Shown: positions 17,219 to 24,806 of the stretch, one piece after another | Layout: the number at the start of each line of letters is the position of its first letter | How positions within the stretch are numbered: position 1 is the stretch's first letter | Source of the DNA: Ignavibacteria bacterium | GTDB taxonomy: Bacteria > Bacteroidota > Ignavibacteria > Kapaibacteriales > Kapaibacteriaceae | NCBI GenBank assembly: GCA_947458785.1 | Contig: CANGZU010000005.1 | Span: forward strand, 1 to 46,869 | Reading direction: 5' to 3' | Length of the DNA stretch: 46,869 nt | Notes under the pieces: generated by a model | What the model was told of the DNA's origin: nothing | The model's database searches: none | What the model saw: only the letters and a program-made list of their open reading frames with translations | Position numbers and translations under genes: made by a program

Positions 17219-18379
17219 ATGCCTCTTGAACAACTTTTACAGCCGCACACCATCATTGCAGCATGCATCGCAGGGATGGCCTCGGTCTTCCTCGGGTTCG
17301 CACTCATCAACACGCGCCTTCTGGGGCGGCTCCCAACCAGCGCACCATCGCCGGCATGCCGCGTTTCGGTGCTGGTACCTGCGCGCAACGAAGAACGCTG
17401 CATTGAGAACTGCGTTCGATCGATCTGTGAGCAGAACGTCGACGATCTTGAGGTCATTGTGCTCAATGATCAGTCTGAGGACTCAACAGGCGAGATCCTT
17501 GAACGGCTCACCCTGGAATACAGCAATCTGAAGGTCATCAATGGGACGCCCCTTCCCGCTGGATGGGTTGGTAAATCGTGGGCATGCCATAACCTCTCAA
17601 TGCATGCCACCGGAGACATCCTGATCTTTACCGATGCCGACACTGTGCACCATCAGGGATTGATTGCACGAAGCGTTGCCTACATGACGATGCATAAGAT
17701 CGACATGCTCTCGCTTGTGCCGCGGCAGATCATGACATCGTTTGCCGAGCATGCAGTGATTCCGATCGTACACATGATCTTTTTTGCAACATGGCTTAAT
17801 ATCCGCCGTGTTGCCCGCAACACAACAACGCCCTCTGCTGCGATCGGACAGTTTATTGCCTTTACGAGACAAGCTTACACGACAATCGGTGGACACGAGC
17901 GCGTTCGTTATTCACTTGTCGAGGATGTCTTTCTTGCCAAAGCAGCGGCACAAGACAATCTGCGAAGTGCGCTCATTGATGGAACGGATGGCATCGATTG
18001 CCATATGTATACGTCTGCCTCGGAAGTCACACGCGGGTTCTCGAAGAACCTCTTTCCGGCAATGCGTTATAACCTTGCCCAAATGGGAGCATTCATTGTT
18101 CAGCAGATAATGCTCTATGTTCTGCCTCTTGTGCTGCTCATCGAGGCCTTGCTTGATGGCTCTGAGATTGTCATGGGGCTTGCCGGATATACACTCTTGG
18201 CAACGTTGCTCATTCGATTGATCATTAGTCGGTCGTTTTCCTTGCCATCGTGGCACGCATTTCTTCAGCCGATTTCTGCACTATGGTGCGTGGTTATCTG
18301 TCTTAACTCTGTCCGCTGGGCCTATTCACAATCGGGTTCCCAATGGAAGGGGCGTTCATATGCACGAAAGGAGCAGTAG
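17219..18379 (+). CDS. GT2 glycosyltransferase, CruC/CrtQ-like membrane enzyme
   Basis: 386 residues from ATG 17219 (an in-frame TTG lies at 17198). There is one N-terminal membrane helix (about 13-35), a GT-A domain with VSVLVPARNEERCIENCVRS, DQSEDSTGEIL, LPAGWVGKSWACHNL and the metal-binding FTDADT, then EDVFLAKAAA, and two or three C-terminal helices (about 285-350). The GWVGKSWAC segment is typical of glycosyltransferases acting on carotenoids or other polyprenoids (CrtQ, CruC, HpnB-like). I infer transfer of a sugar to a lipid hydroxyl at the membrane. The divergent CrtC-like hydratase could supply such a hydroxyl. It overlaps or abuts the next small gene by 2 bases. Confidence 0.82.
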   Translation: MPLEQLLQPHTIIAACIAGMASVFLGFALINTRLLGRLPTSAPSPACRVSVLVPARNEERCIENCVRSICEQNVDDLEVIVLNDQSEDSTGEILERLTLEYSNLKVINGTPLPAGWVGKSWACHNLSMHATGDILIFTDADTVHHQGLIARSVAYMTMHKIDMLSLVPRQIMTSFAEHAVIPIVHMIFFATWLNIRRVARNTTTPSAAIGQFIAFTRQAYTTIGGHERVRYSLVEDVFLAKAAAQDNLRSALIDGTDGIDCHMYTSASEVTRGFSKNLFPAMRYNLAQMGAFIVQQIMLYVLPLVLLIEALLDGSEIVMGLAGYTLLATLLIRLIISRSFSLPSWHAFLQPISALWCVVICLNSVRWAYSQSGSQWKGRSYARKEQ

Positions 18380-18381
18380 AC

Positions 18382-18786
18382 ATGCAACAGCGTAATCGAG
18401 ATGATAGATTTGTTGATCTTCTGCTGTTACGTATGAATCCTCCGCAGGATAGTATCGATCGTCCGTACTACACGACTGGTTCTATCGTTTCGGCAGCAAT
18501 GATCCGCGTTGTCATCCTGGGTTTTGCTGCGATGATGCTCAGTTCGTACGCGTCTGCTAACGTTACCTGGTGGTTTGCGATGATCAGCATATGGGGCATA
18601 GGAATCTACCCGGCTTGGATGCAGTATCAACGCTTCAATGATGCCGTTGAAAAGATCGAGACCGGCTCGCTCTGCGGTGCATGCCGACATTTCAATCCAA
18701 CCAATCAGCTTTGCTCGGTGCTTGATGAACATGTCGTGCATCCCGATGCGCCCCCCTGCGAGGGTGAGGGTTGGGAGCCCCGTTAA
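18382..18786 (+). CDS. Small membrane protein with C-terminal cysteine cluster
   Basis: 134 residues. The start at ATG 18382 has GGAG in GAAAGGAGCAGTAGAC upstream; a longer frame inside the glycosyltransferase gene is unlikely. Two hydrophobic helices (about 33-50 and 53-72) are followed by a soluble tail with CGACRHF, LCSVLD and a final C in APPCEGEGWEPR. The four cysteines (C-x2-C-x9-C-x15-C approximately) could bind metal. I do not recognise the family. The position two bases after the glycosyltransferase stop suggests the two are co-translated. It ends exactly where the convergent GWxTD gene ends, with no gap. Confidence 0.7.
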   Translation: MQQRNRDDRFVDLLLLRMNPPQDSIDRPYYTTGSIVSAAMIRVVILGFAAMMLSSYASANVTWWFAMISIWGIGIYPAWMQYQRFNDAVEKIETGSLCGACRHFNPTNQLCSVLDEHVVHPDAPPCEGEGWEPR

Positions 18787-20145
18787 CTACTTGCGTAGCG
18801 GCTGCACAGTCGTAAGACGGTATTGTCCGTCCTCCTCGATGGTAAAGACAAAAACCGTCCGGACCCCATTGTTATAGATCCAGGTTTCAACGGCATCGCC
18901 AGCCTTGTTGGTCTTTCGATCTACTTTCGTCGGTTCGCCATAGAGGATGTACACCTTTCCTCTGTCTGTAAATGCTCCATCGGGTTCAAGCAGGGTAGCA
19001 TACGAATACGATGCGCGGTCAACACGACGGTAATATTCGGCCATACGCTCGTTGTGTGCCGTACCGAGCGTCTTGTCTTGCCTTCGCCACCACTCCATAA
19101 GTTGCTCACGTTGCGCGGCGTCGTCCCCCTCCCGCAAGCTATCAAGCGTTTCCTCAGGGCATACATAGGCTAGCACATCAAGGGCATAGGAAAGCGAGCG
19201 GAGGGAAAGGGGCATGGATTCCCACTCAACGTTAAAGGCGTATCGTAGCGTATCGGATGTTCCCTCTGCCACCAGTGTTAGCAGATACCTTCCAGGTACG
19301 ACGTCACTGGCATTGACGGGTATGACGATACTTCGACCAGTTGACTTGAGATCCGCGGTGGCCCGCACAGCTATGTTACCGTCATCTGTTGTATCAAGGT
19401 TGATCGAGCGATCGGAGACCGTTGTATGTATGTCGACTCCTGTCCACCAACGTATGTCACCTTCCTGGTATGGCTGCTGCCTGATCCACACATCAAACGA
19501 CCGAGCGCGCAGACTCTGCGGAATCGTTGCGATCACGGCCACCCTGCTTGACGGAAATGGCAAGTTGCCATTGAAGACATACGGAACGAGTAGGTCGTAC
19601 TCCTGCGTTGCTGCGTGCGCAAAAATGCAAGAAACACTGGCAATCTGCTTCTGCCCTGTTTTCGGAATGACCACCCTCGGCAAGCTGAGCTTACGAAATC
19701 CATTGTCTCGGTTCGTTACAGGTTCAATCGAGATGTTGTAGGAACCGGCGGCCAGACTCAGCGTGACTACACCACTGCGGTATGATGATGTTTCAGCGAG
19801 TGTTTCATAGTTGTCGACAAACACTGTGTCGACAAAGCGAACTCGCTGCCGAACAACGCCAACGGCGTCACGAGCCTCCACACTAAGACCAATGGTAGCA
19901 TAGTATTCTCCACGCTGTTCTTGGAATGAGTTAACCTTCGAGAACACGAGGGTGGAAGTGTTAACACGGATACGAACCTGCACAGCGGCACTATCATTCT
20001 CCATGTTGGGAAGTATCACCGCATCAGCATAGTATTGGTCTCCATAAGCCTGCTGCAACTGCTTTACACGTTGCGATCCGCGCTGCGCGGTTACAGCTGC
20101 TGCAGCGATCAGGGTTATCATGACGACCAGAGCAATGCGCTTCAT
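18787..20145 (-). CDS. Secreted GWxTD-domain protein
   Basis: 452 residues with signal peptide MKRIALVVMITLIAAAAVTAQ. The middle is beta-rich. The C-terminal 120 residues carry the GWxTD-domain layout: LMEWWRRQDKTLGTAHNERMAEYYRRV, split by the family-typical YATLLEPDGAFTDRGKVYILYGEP, and then WIYNNGVRTVFVF. The eponymous GWxTD itself is not strict here. The family is confined largely to the FCB group and its function is unknown; proteins are predicted to be periplasmic or on the outer membrane. It is the last gene of the ispF-kinase-ruvX unit, with its ATG overlapping the ruvX stop by 4 bp. Confidence 0.82.
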   Translation of the reverse strand: MKRIALVVMITLIAAAAVTAQRGSQRVKQLQQAYGDQYYADAVILPNMENDSAAVQVRIRVNTSTLVFSKVNSFQEQRGEYYATIGLSVEARDAVGVVRQRVRFVDTVFVDNYETLAETSSYRSGVVTLSLAAGSYNISIEPVTNRDNGFRKLSLPRVVIPKTGQKQIASVSCIFAHAATQEYDLLVPYVFNGNLPFPSSRVAVIATIPQSLRARSFDVWIRQQPYQEGDIRWWTGVDIHTTVSDRSINLDTTDDGNIAVRATADLKSTGRSIVIPVNASDVVPGRYLLTLVAEGTSDTLRYAFNVEWESMPLSLRSLSYALDVLAYVCPEETLDSLREGDDAAQREQLMEWWRRQDKTLGTAHNERMAEYYRRVDRASYSYATLLEPDGAFTDRGKVYILYGEPTKVDRKTNKAGDAVETWIYNNGVRTVFVFTIEEDGQYRLTTVQPLRK

Positions 20146-20597
20146 AGAATCCTCGATGAATGCTCATCCAAGACCCGTTGCAAAATCACGGCTGCAGCTA
20201 CCTGATCCTTGATGCCTTTAGTCTGACGTTTCTTCTTCTTCATGCCAGATGCAACCATGATCGAACGTGCATCACGAGTCGAGAATGCTTCGTCTGCTGT
20301 TGCCACCGGTATTGACGATGCTTCACGGAGTCGCTCAACAAATGTCTGAATAGCTTCAATAATCGGTGTAACCCTTCCGTCGTGATACATCGGCACGCCA
20401 ACAATGATCACCGCTGCACGTTCCCGCTCAGCTACTTGCAGAACCTGCTCAATGATCAGTTCGTTGGTTTCGAGCACAGGACGGCTGGATACAACAATGT
20501 GCATCTCATCACAGACGGCAACACCAGTGCGCCGCTCGCCATAGTCAAGTGCCATAAGTCGTTTGCCACGGATAAGGTCGGCATTCAGAACGTTCAT
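20142..20597 (-). CDS. ruvX: YqgF/RuvX family RNase-H-fold nuclease
   Basis: 151 residues. The RNase-H-like fold begins LMALDYGERRTGVAVCDE with the first catalytic Asp, then VIIVGVPMYHDGRV (usually G-x-P), and ATADEAFSTRDAR (the DE...S/T motif), ending IKDQVAAAVILQRVL with the last Asp (usually D-x-xAA-x-x-L-Q). YqgF trims the 5' end of 16S rRNA precursors in E. coli, and the family is also described as a Holliday-junction resolvase. Overlaps of 4 bp with the sensor kinase upstream and the GWxTD gene downstream imply coupled translation. Confidence 0.93.
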   Translation of the reverse strand: MNVLNADLIRGKRLMALDYGERRTGVAVCDEMHIVVSSRPVLETNELIIEQVLQVAERERAAVIIVGVPMYHDGRVTPIIEAIQTFVERLREASSIPVATADEAFSTRDARSIMVASGMKKKKRQTKGIKDQVAAAVILQRVLDEHSSRIL

Positions 20598-22882
20598 AAT
20601 GAACGCTCCGCTGTGGACAGTCGCAGCACATCCTTGGGATCCATCTCATGGGGAATGCGAAAGATGACTTGTGTTCCCTTCCCCGGCTCGCTGGTTACAC
20701 GAATTGCACCGCCATGGAGCTTCATAACATGATGCATGATCATGGTACCAATACCATGGCCAGTTCCATCCTGTGCGGTCGAAAAATAGGGCTTCATCAT
20801 ATTCGCCATTGTTTCCGGGTCCATACCAACACCGGTATCACTTACGGATATAAAGACGTGCAGACGATCGTGCCAGGTGGCTATTTCGATCGCCCCCTCC
20901 TGACCGCGAAGCGCTTTGATGGCATTTTCAACAGCGTTGCGCACGGCACGTGAAACCTTCAGACGGTCTACGTTCATCATCGTGCCACGGAGCTTCATAG
21001 AAAACTTGACATGCGGAAACATGTCGGCATCGAACTCGTGTCGTATCTCCGTGCAGAGTTCTGCGCTATGAACAGGTCCTCTCTGCAGTTCATCTGTGCG
21101 CCCAATTGAAAGCAGATCTCGTACGCGATCGATCAACACACCCACCTGAAACAGTATACGACGTCGGCGCTCACCTGTGCTATCGGAGGTCTCCATTGGA
21201 AGCTGCTCGGCATTCAGTCGGATAGTCGAGAGGTTGGTCTGCATATCATGGGCAAGCTGTGCCCAGTTAACAAGTCTGCGCTGTTCAAGGGTTTCTGTGA
21301 TGTCAATCCCTGTAACAATCGCGCCCCGCGCTCCACCTAGCATACCGATGAGTGGAGTAGTCGAGAAAATGTACTCACGGATCTCTTCGCCGATACTGAT
21401 GCTGATCTTCTTGTTCGGCTCAAATCGAGCTTGGTTGATCGAGTCAAGGTGGTTACAAAGATGCTCTAGCCCAGGCTGTTGCATGTAGGCACGCACGTGT
21501 CGTCGCATAGGCACATTCGGCGTGATGCGCAGCAGTGCAGCGGCACGCTCATTTACGCGCAGCAGACGTCCGCCCCCATCAATGGTAAACACAAGCCCCG
21601 TAGCAGGAGCGTCGATGATCGCATCGAGTAATCGTCGTTGTCGGCGATTAAGGATCCAGACAAAGACCAAGCTGCTAATGAACAGGGCTGGAATTACATA
21701 GCGCAGGGTTGCATCGAGTCCACGCACGATAAACCAGAAGGACTGCTGGCGGCGCTCAAACAGGGTCGTGGAGCGTCCAGCAACAACCGTGATGATTTGA
21801 CCGTTATGACGCGCGGAAAGGTCATAAACAGAGCCACTCACGGCAAATGCATCTCGCGAGAGAACAGAACCATCGAGCAAAGCAACAACCATCCCACCTG
21901 AAAACAGCATATATGCCGTATCGCGTTGAACGACGACACGATGGGGTGTTCCAAAATCGCCGCTGATGATCTCACCATGTGGCAGCTCATCGAACTGCTG
22001 AATCACTGGTACAACAATCATCTCTGGACGACCCGTTCGAGTTGTGAGAGCCACCAGGACAACGCTGCCCTTGTGTGCAGCCAGATCGATCCACTCTAAT
22101 GGTACCGAGATGGAACGGGTGCGCATTGATAGTGTGGCACGATCAATCACCGACACAACACTGCTTCCCGAGTTGTCAAGATCGGAGATAACGGCGATTG
22201 TCCCATCAACGCGGCGAAGCCTACTATAAGCGGCGTAAGGCACGAGCGTTGTGTTCAGAACTCTTCCCGTGACATCAATGATTGAGACGAACATGGAAAA
22301 GCCAGACGTATGCAGATAGGTCAACTCCCATCCGCGGCTATCAATTCCAGTATGCACAGATGCGACATTACCGTCGACATAGGTCGCGCGTAGATCACCG
22401 CCTTCGATGGCAAGCCGATAGAGCCAGCGTCCTACATGCAGGAACGCCCCCTTGTTATCTGGCGGTGATGAAATCGTGGCCATCAGCACACTACCGTCGA
22501 CTTCGATGCTTACCTCTGACAGCTCCACATCTGAAGTTAGTTTTCTACTAAGCCCCGTGTCATAGACCGATGCGAAGACGCGGCCGTCCCGGCGCTGCAG
22601 GACAACGAGAGAGGTATCCCAGAAGGCAACACCATTGATCTCGCCGCCCACAGGTTCAACGGGGCTAAGGACTCCGTTGCGGAAAATCGACACCTGTGCG
22701 CGTCCTGCATTCCAGATGGCTGGTGGAGAGATGAGCACTCCCACGGCGGTATCCTTGGGGTGCTGCAGAAGCTGGCCATACAATGTTCGTGTCACCGCAT
22801 ACGTATACGGGTCACTGCCGTCAGCACGGCCAACCAACGTGCCAAGCACGATGATCATAGCCGCGATGACATATCGCATCAT
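20594..22882 (-). CDS. Membrane sensor histidine kinase with large periplasmic domain
   Basis: 762 residues from ATG 22882, which overlaps the ispF stop as ATGA. A signal-like N-terminus (MMRYVIAAMIIVLGTLVG) is followed by about 370 extracytoplasmic residues with repeated beta-strand blocks suggesting a propeller. One membrane helix follows (about 393-412, YVIPALFISSLVFVWIL), then a PAS-like domain (ATGLVFTIDGGGRLLRVNERA). The dimerisation helix has His545 in LAHDMQTNLSTIRLN. The HATPase has the N-box NAVENAIKAL, DTGVGMDP, PYFSTAQDGTGHGIGTMI (F/G2 boxes) and GKGTQVIFRIP. It is an NtrB/PilS-like kinase by layout. No response regulator is in the window, so its output is unknown. Confidence 0.9.
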   Translation of the reverse strand: MMRYVIAAMIIVLGTLVGRADGSDPYTYAVTRTLYGQLLQHPKDTAVGVLISPPAIWNAGRAQVSIFRNGVLSPVEPVGGEINGVAFWDTSLVVLQRRDGRVFASVYDTGLSRKLTSDVELSEVSIEVDGSVLMATISSPPDNKGAFLHVGRWLYRLAIEGGDLRATYVDGNVASVHTGIDSRGWELTYLHTSGFSMFVSIIDVTGRVLNTTLVPYAAYSRLRRVDGTIAVISDLDNSGSSVVSVIDRATLSMRTRSISVPLEWIDLAAHKGSVVLVALTTRTGRPEMIVVPVIQQFDELPHGEIISGDFGTPHRVVVQRDTAYMLFSGGMVVALLDGSVLSRDAFAVSGSVYDLSARHNGQIITVVAGRSTTLFERRQQSFWFIVRGLDATLRYVIPALFISSLVFVWILNRRQRRLLDAIIDAPATGLVFTIDGGGRLLRVNERAAALLRITPNVPMRRHVRAYMQQPGLEHLCNHLDSINQARFEPNKKISISIGEEIREYIFSTTPLIGMLGGARGAIVTGIDITETLEQRRLVNWAQLAHDMQTNLSTIRLNAEQLPMETSDSTGERRRRILFQVGVLIDRVRDLLSIGRTDELQRGPVHSAELCTEIRHEFDADMFPHVKFSMKLRGTMMNVDRLKVSRAVRNAVENAIKALRGQEGAIEIATWHDRLHVFISVSDTGVGMDPETMANMMKPYFSTAQDGTGHGIGTMIMHHVMKLHGGAIRVTSEPGKGTQVIFRIPHEMDPKDVLRLSTAERSL

Positions 22883-23349
22883 GTGGGCTGGACCTCGCAA
22901 ACAACAAATGCGTGAACGCCTTCCTTGCGACCGACATATCCCATGCGCTCACTCGTAGTGGCCTTCACAGCAACCCGCTCCAGTGGCAACCCACAAAGCT
23001 GAGCGATGTTCTCTCGCATCTGCGGCTTGAATGACAGGATCTTCGGGGATTCCAGCACAAGCGTGCAGTCAACGTTAATGATCGTATAGCTGCGTTCTCG
23101 GAGTAACCCTACGGCATGCTCGACAAACTGGGAACTAGCAGCCCCCTTCCAGCGCGGATCCGTATCGGGGAAGTGCTCACCGATATCGCCTAGAGCAATA
23201 GCTCCAAGGAGCGCGTCGACCAGCGCATGAAAGATCACGTCACCGTCGCTATGCGCAACAGTGCCGATCGGCGATGGGATCTCCACGCCGGCAAGAACCA
23301 GCGTCTGACCTTCGGCCAGACGGTGGACGTCAAAACCAAATCCTACCAT
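22879..23349 (-). CDS. ispF: 2-C-methyl-D-erythritol 2,4-cyclodiphosphate synthase
   Basis: 156 residues, normal length. IspF makes MEcPP in the MEP isoprenoid pathway. Metal ligands are in GFDVHRL (Asp, His) and the later His of AHSDGDVIFHALVDALLG; GDIGEHFPDTDPRWKGA and KATTSERMGYVGRKEG are further signatures. It is first in the unit with the sensor kinase. A TAnnTTTG box lies only four bases before the ATG, so the message may be leaderless. Isoprenoid supply links it functionally to uppS and to the possible carotenoid genes in this window, but not by operon. Confidence 0.97.
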   Translation of the reverse strand: MVGFGFDVHRLAEGQTLVLAGVEIPSPIGTVAHSDGDVIFHALVDALLGAIALGDIGEHFPDTDPRWKGAASSQFVEHAVGLLRERSYTIINVDCTLVLESPKILSFKPQMRENIAQLCGLPLERVAVKATTSERMGYVGRKEGVHAFVVCEVQPT

Positions 23350-23353
23350 GGCA

Positions 23354-23361
23354 CAAATCTA
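23354..23361 (-). promoter_or_regulatory. Putative -7 box of the ispF operon, almost at the start codon
   Basis: TAGATTTG on the minus strand is followed by TGCC and then the ispF ATG at 23349. With the usual distance to the start of transcription, the RNA would begin at or near the A of the ATG. Confidence 0.55.
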
Positions 23362-23391
23362 CGGTTATGCTGGAATGTCGATCTTTGTTTC

Positions 23392-24600
23392 ATGCAAGAA
23401 GAAGCAGTAAGTGTATCCGAACTCACCTATGCCATCAAGGGGCTCCTTGAGGAGGGCATTGGCGACGTTGTTGTGGTTGGCGAGCTTTCGAACTACAAAC
23501 ATCACAGTTCTGGACATCGCTACTTTACCCTCAAGGATTCATCGAGCCAGATTCCATGTGTGATGTGGCGCAGCCGAACGCTGCCCTTTCAGCCTGAAGA
23601 CGGCATGCGTGTTGTGGTTTCGGGCAAACTAACGGTCTATGGCGCACAGGGCAAGTATCAGATCGACTGTGTGTCGATGCAACGTGAGGGTGTGGGCGAC
23701 CTGTATGTGGCCTTCGAGAAGCTCAAGCGAGAGCTTGCCGAACGGGGCTTCTTTGACCCCGTGCACAAGCAACGTCTGCCTGTGATGCCAAAGCGTGTCG
23801 GTATTGCAACATCATCAACAGGCGCGGCCCTGCGCGACATGCTCACCACAATCGAGCGCCGATTTCCGGCCATGCACGTGATACTTCGTCCAACCCTTGT
23901 ACAGGGTGAAGGCTCGGGGATTGATATTGCCAGGGCCATTCGCGACCTAGATGCCTGTGGCGTTGATGTCATCATCGTAGGCCGAGGTGGTGGATCTATC
24001 GAAGATCTCTGGGCGTTCAACACCAGAGAGGTTGCCGAGGCGATCTACGAATGCAGCACGCCAATCATTTCCGCCGTCGGACATGAAACCGATGTAACAA
24101 TCGCTGATTTTGTTGCTGATGTTCGTGCTGCAACCCCAACAGCTGCCGCAGAGCTCGTTACTTCTACAACACTCGCTGATCTGATGTATAGTCTCGATTT
24201 GACAACAGATCGCATGACATCCTCGCTCGCAGACCACGTTGAGCGTCTCTCTGAGATGGCTGCAGCGTTTACTGACGGGCGGGCACTGCGCCGACTCCGC
24301 GAACGTGTTGAGATTCGACAAGCGCGCATCAATGATCTCAGCAGCCGATCGCTTCGGTCGATCACGACAACAATTCAACTACGACGGCAGCAGCTCGAGA
24401 GCGTTGCCGCACTCTGCAAGACGCTTCATCCTCTGGCCCCGCTGGGCCGTGGGTATGCCGTCGTTGAGCTCAATGGTAAGCCCCTTGCCCTTCAACAGAG
24501 TCTGCAACCCGGGGACATCGTACAGGTGCGACGTCAGACCGAGACCAGCACCGTCATCGTACAATCGACAACCCCAACCAACGAATTGGACACACCATGA
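23392..24600 (+). CDS. xseA: Exodeoxyribonuclease VII large subunit
   Basis: 402 residues from ATG 23392. ExoVII degrades single-stranded DNA from both ends with the small subunit XseB. The N-terminal OB-fold (VSVSELTYAIKGLLEE, VVVGELSNYKHHSSGHRYFTLKD, GKLTVYGAQGKYQI) is followed by the catalytic core RVGIATSSTGAALRDML, IIVGRGGGSIEDLWAFNTREVAEAI in pieces (GRGGGS, DLWAFN), ISAVGHETDVTIADFVAD and RAATPTAAAEL. A long coiled-coil region and the C-terminal beta-strand segment LGRGYAVV close it. The longer frame from 23227 would lie inside ispF and is rejected. It overlaps xseB by 4 bp (ATGA). Confidence 0.96.
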   Translation: MQEEAVSVSELTYAIKGLLEEGIGDVVVVGELSNYKHHSSGHRYFTLKDSSSQIPCVMWRSRTLPFQPEDGMRVVVSGKLTVYGAQGKYQIDCVSMQREGVGDLYVAFEKLKRELAERGFFDPVHKQRLPVMPKRVGIATSSTGAALRDMLTTIERRFPAMHVILRPTLVQGEGSGIDIARAIRDLDACGVDVIIVGRGGGSIEDLWAFNTREVAEAIYECSTPIISAVGHETDVTIADFVADVRAATPTAAAELVTSTTLADLMYSLDLTTDRMTSSLADHVERLSEMAAAFTDGRALRRLRERVEIRQARINDLSSRSLRSITTTIQLRRQQLESVAALCKTLHPLAPLGRGYAVVELNGKPLALQQSLQPGDIVQVRRQTETSTVIVQSTTPTNELDTP

Positions 24601-24806
24601 GTAAGCAAAAACCAACCGCTGCACCATCATTGGAAGAGCAACTCAAACGATTAGAGGAAATCTCTGTTCTGCTCGACAGAGGAGATCTTCCATTGGACGA
24701 ACAGCTCAAGATCTACGAAGAAGGTATGAAGCTGGCACAGGAGTGTCGCACATACCTTGAACAGGCTCAGCTTGTGATACAAAAACTCGGCGGTAGCCCG
24801 AGTTAG
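24597..24806 (+). CDS. xseB: Exodeoxyribonuclease VII small subunit
   Basis: 69 residues, typical for XseB: SLEEQLKRLEEISVLLDRGDLPLDEQLKIYEEGMKLAQECRTYLEQAQ in pieces (LEEQLKRLEEI, LPLDEQLKIYEEGMKL, CRTYLEQAQ). These two antiparallel helices bind the XseA coiled coil. The start overlaps the xseA stop. The stop codon overlaps that of the convergent gpsA gene (24803-24806), leaving no space for a terminator. Confidence 0.95.
   Translation: MSKQKPTAAPSLEEQLKRLEEISVLLDRGDLPLDEQLKIYEEGMKLAQECRTYLEQAQLVIQKLGGSPS

Noticed and set aside
24803-24806. Frameshift or misassembly at the xseB/gpsA junction
   Set aside because: Both proteins have normal lengths and C-termini. The 4-bp convergent overlap is a natural compact junction.
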